64,000 nt of DNA. It comes from Sneathiella marina (GTDB taxonomy: Bacteria > Pseudomonadota > Alphaproteobacteria > Sneathiellales > Sneathiellaceae). Below are positions 63,716-64,000 of the stretch, one piece after another. The notes beneath the pieces are model-generated. The model was not told where the DNA came from. It made no database searches and worked only from the letters and a program-made list of their open reading frames with translations. The stretch covers positions 2,502,501 through 2,566,500 of the forward strand of contig NZ_CP098747.1 in the NCBI RefSeq assembly GCF_023746535.1. The letters are read 5' to 3'. The position numbers and the translations under genes were made by a program. Within the stretch, counting starts at the first letter, position 1. Each line of letters starts with the position of its first letter.

Positions 63716-64000
63716 TTTCGGGCAAATACAAACGGGGCGCCTTGAAGGACGCGGATCCTGTGTCATTGGCGGCGACGGGACGGTCGCTATATTTCATCGG
63801 GGAGAAATTCGCCATCAGCCATTTACGCGTATCAATGCGCAGCTTGGAGCGCGGGACATCTTCCCCCGGGCTCTCGGCCTCCGCCTCATTGTCATTGTCA
63901 TTGTCATTGGCCCCGTCGGAAATTTCAAGAATTTCCCCGGCCAGCACATCGGCCATAAACTGCCGGATGATCACTTCCTCCTTTCGCTGAAAAACCGATC
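63702..64000 (-). CDS. Terminase small subunit, C-terminal part (cut by window edge)
   Basis: The frame is open from the right edge to the stop at 63702. The GTG at 63974 is only 2 bases from AGGAGG, and the residues before it (FQRKEEVIIRQFMA) continue the pattern of small terminases, so the gene extends beyond the window. The block GEILEISDGA followed by LRIDTRKWLMANFSPMKYSD is the family's C-terminal signature. An Asp-Asn repeat encoded by a TCATTG tract lies between. Confidence 0.8.
   Translation of the reverse strand, partial: SVFQRKEEVIIRQFMADVLAGEILEISDGANDNDNDNEAEAESPGEDVPRSKLRIDTRKWLMANFSPMKYSDRPVAANDTGSASFKAPRLYLPENGRD

Larger units (their letters stand above)
47951..64000 (-). mobile_element. 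Prophage late region (siphovirus-like), continuing past the right edge
   Basis: About 16 kb of closely packed minus-strand genes in phage late order: terminase, portal, scaffold, coat, connectors, tail tube, tail chaperones, tape measure, tail tip, fibre, small membrane proteins and lipase. The base composition is visibly richer in G+C than the first 38 kb. Head genes resemble P22-type coat/DUF4055 portal phages; the tail tip matches the Rhodobacter GTA gp12-gp15 set. No integrase, repressor, replication gene or attachment repeat is seen; these would lie to the right. The left boundary is placed after the LysE stop by gene content only. Confidence 0.88.

Noticed and set aside
49399-64000. Whole region as an intact gene transfer agent
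   Set aside because: Only the tail-tip module is GTA-like; portal, scaffold and coat are of another phage type and the GTA prohead protease is absent.

Overview
The window is a piece of an alphaproteobacterial chromosome. The evidence is gene order and gene content: a serS-surE-pcm-nlpD block beside tatABC, the scpB-scpA-(M50 protease)-nagZ-SPOR-argS order, an erpA/xthA pair, and a pcm2-tolC-popZ-valS block. The DUF2497/PopZ protein points the same way. I cannot name the genus. The two proteins with VPLPA-type C-terminal sorting signals suggest an aquatic, envelope-elaborating lineage whose exosortase lies outside the window.

Layout. 1-7.1 kb: the end of a DUF815 ATPase, a hotdog thioesterase, then on the minus strand an NlpD-like amidase activator, pcm, surE, serS and tatCBA. 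7.2-13.3 kb: an iron-type ABC transporter (ATPase plus double permease, no binding protein) behind a good Fur-box match, facing a BvgS-like hybrid sensor kinase; these sit between tatA and scpB. 13.3-18.2 kb: scpB, scpA, site-2 protease, nagZ, SPOR protein, and a 337-residue arginyl-tRNA synthetase relative that has lost its catalytic core. 18.3-26 kb: erpA, xthA, a lipoprotein, ilvD, a zinc-motif/OmpA fusion and an acyl-CoA synthetase. 26-38 kb: a VPLPA-CTERM protein, another hotdog protein, an amidase, valS, popZ, tolC, a second pcm, a crotonase and two tRNA genes (Cys, Asn) with clear promoters. 38-47.9 kb: three small related lipoproteins, a visibly more GC-rich run of metabolic genes (VOC, class II aldolase, permease, panE, GFA), a Sel1 lipoprotein, a second VPLPA-CTERM protein with a short relative, and a LysE-type exporter.

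47.95-64 kb: the late region of a GC-rich siphovirus-like prophage, read on the minus strand and running off the right edge. Order of expression: terminase small and large subunits, portal, scaffold, P22-like coat, connectors, tail tube, tail assembly chaperones with a -1 slippery heptamer, a very short tape measure, then a tail-tip set matching gp12-gp15 of the Rhodobacter gene transfer agent, a fibre-like protein, two small membrane proteins and a class 3 lipase. No integrase, repressor or attachment site is visible.

The most notable signals are: the coding-competent but catalytically gutted ArgS relative in the native argS position; two identical three-unit arrays of ATGGTTAAT/ATAGTTAAT with a 13-bp period upstream of the Sel1 lipoprotein promoter, with the same nonamer upstream of both VPLPA-CTERM genes; a T-TTT-TTG frameshift site in the phage tail chaperone; and the mosaic of a P22-like head with a GTA-like tail tip. 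All functional statements rest on reading sequence by eye and recall of families; no search was run.
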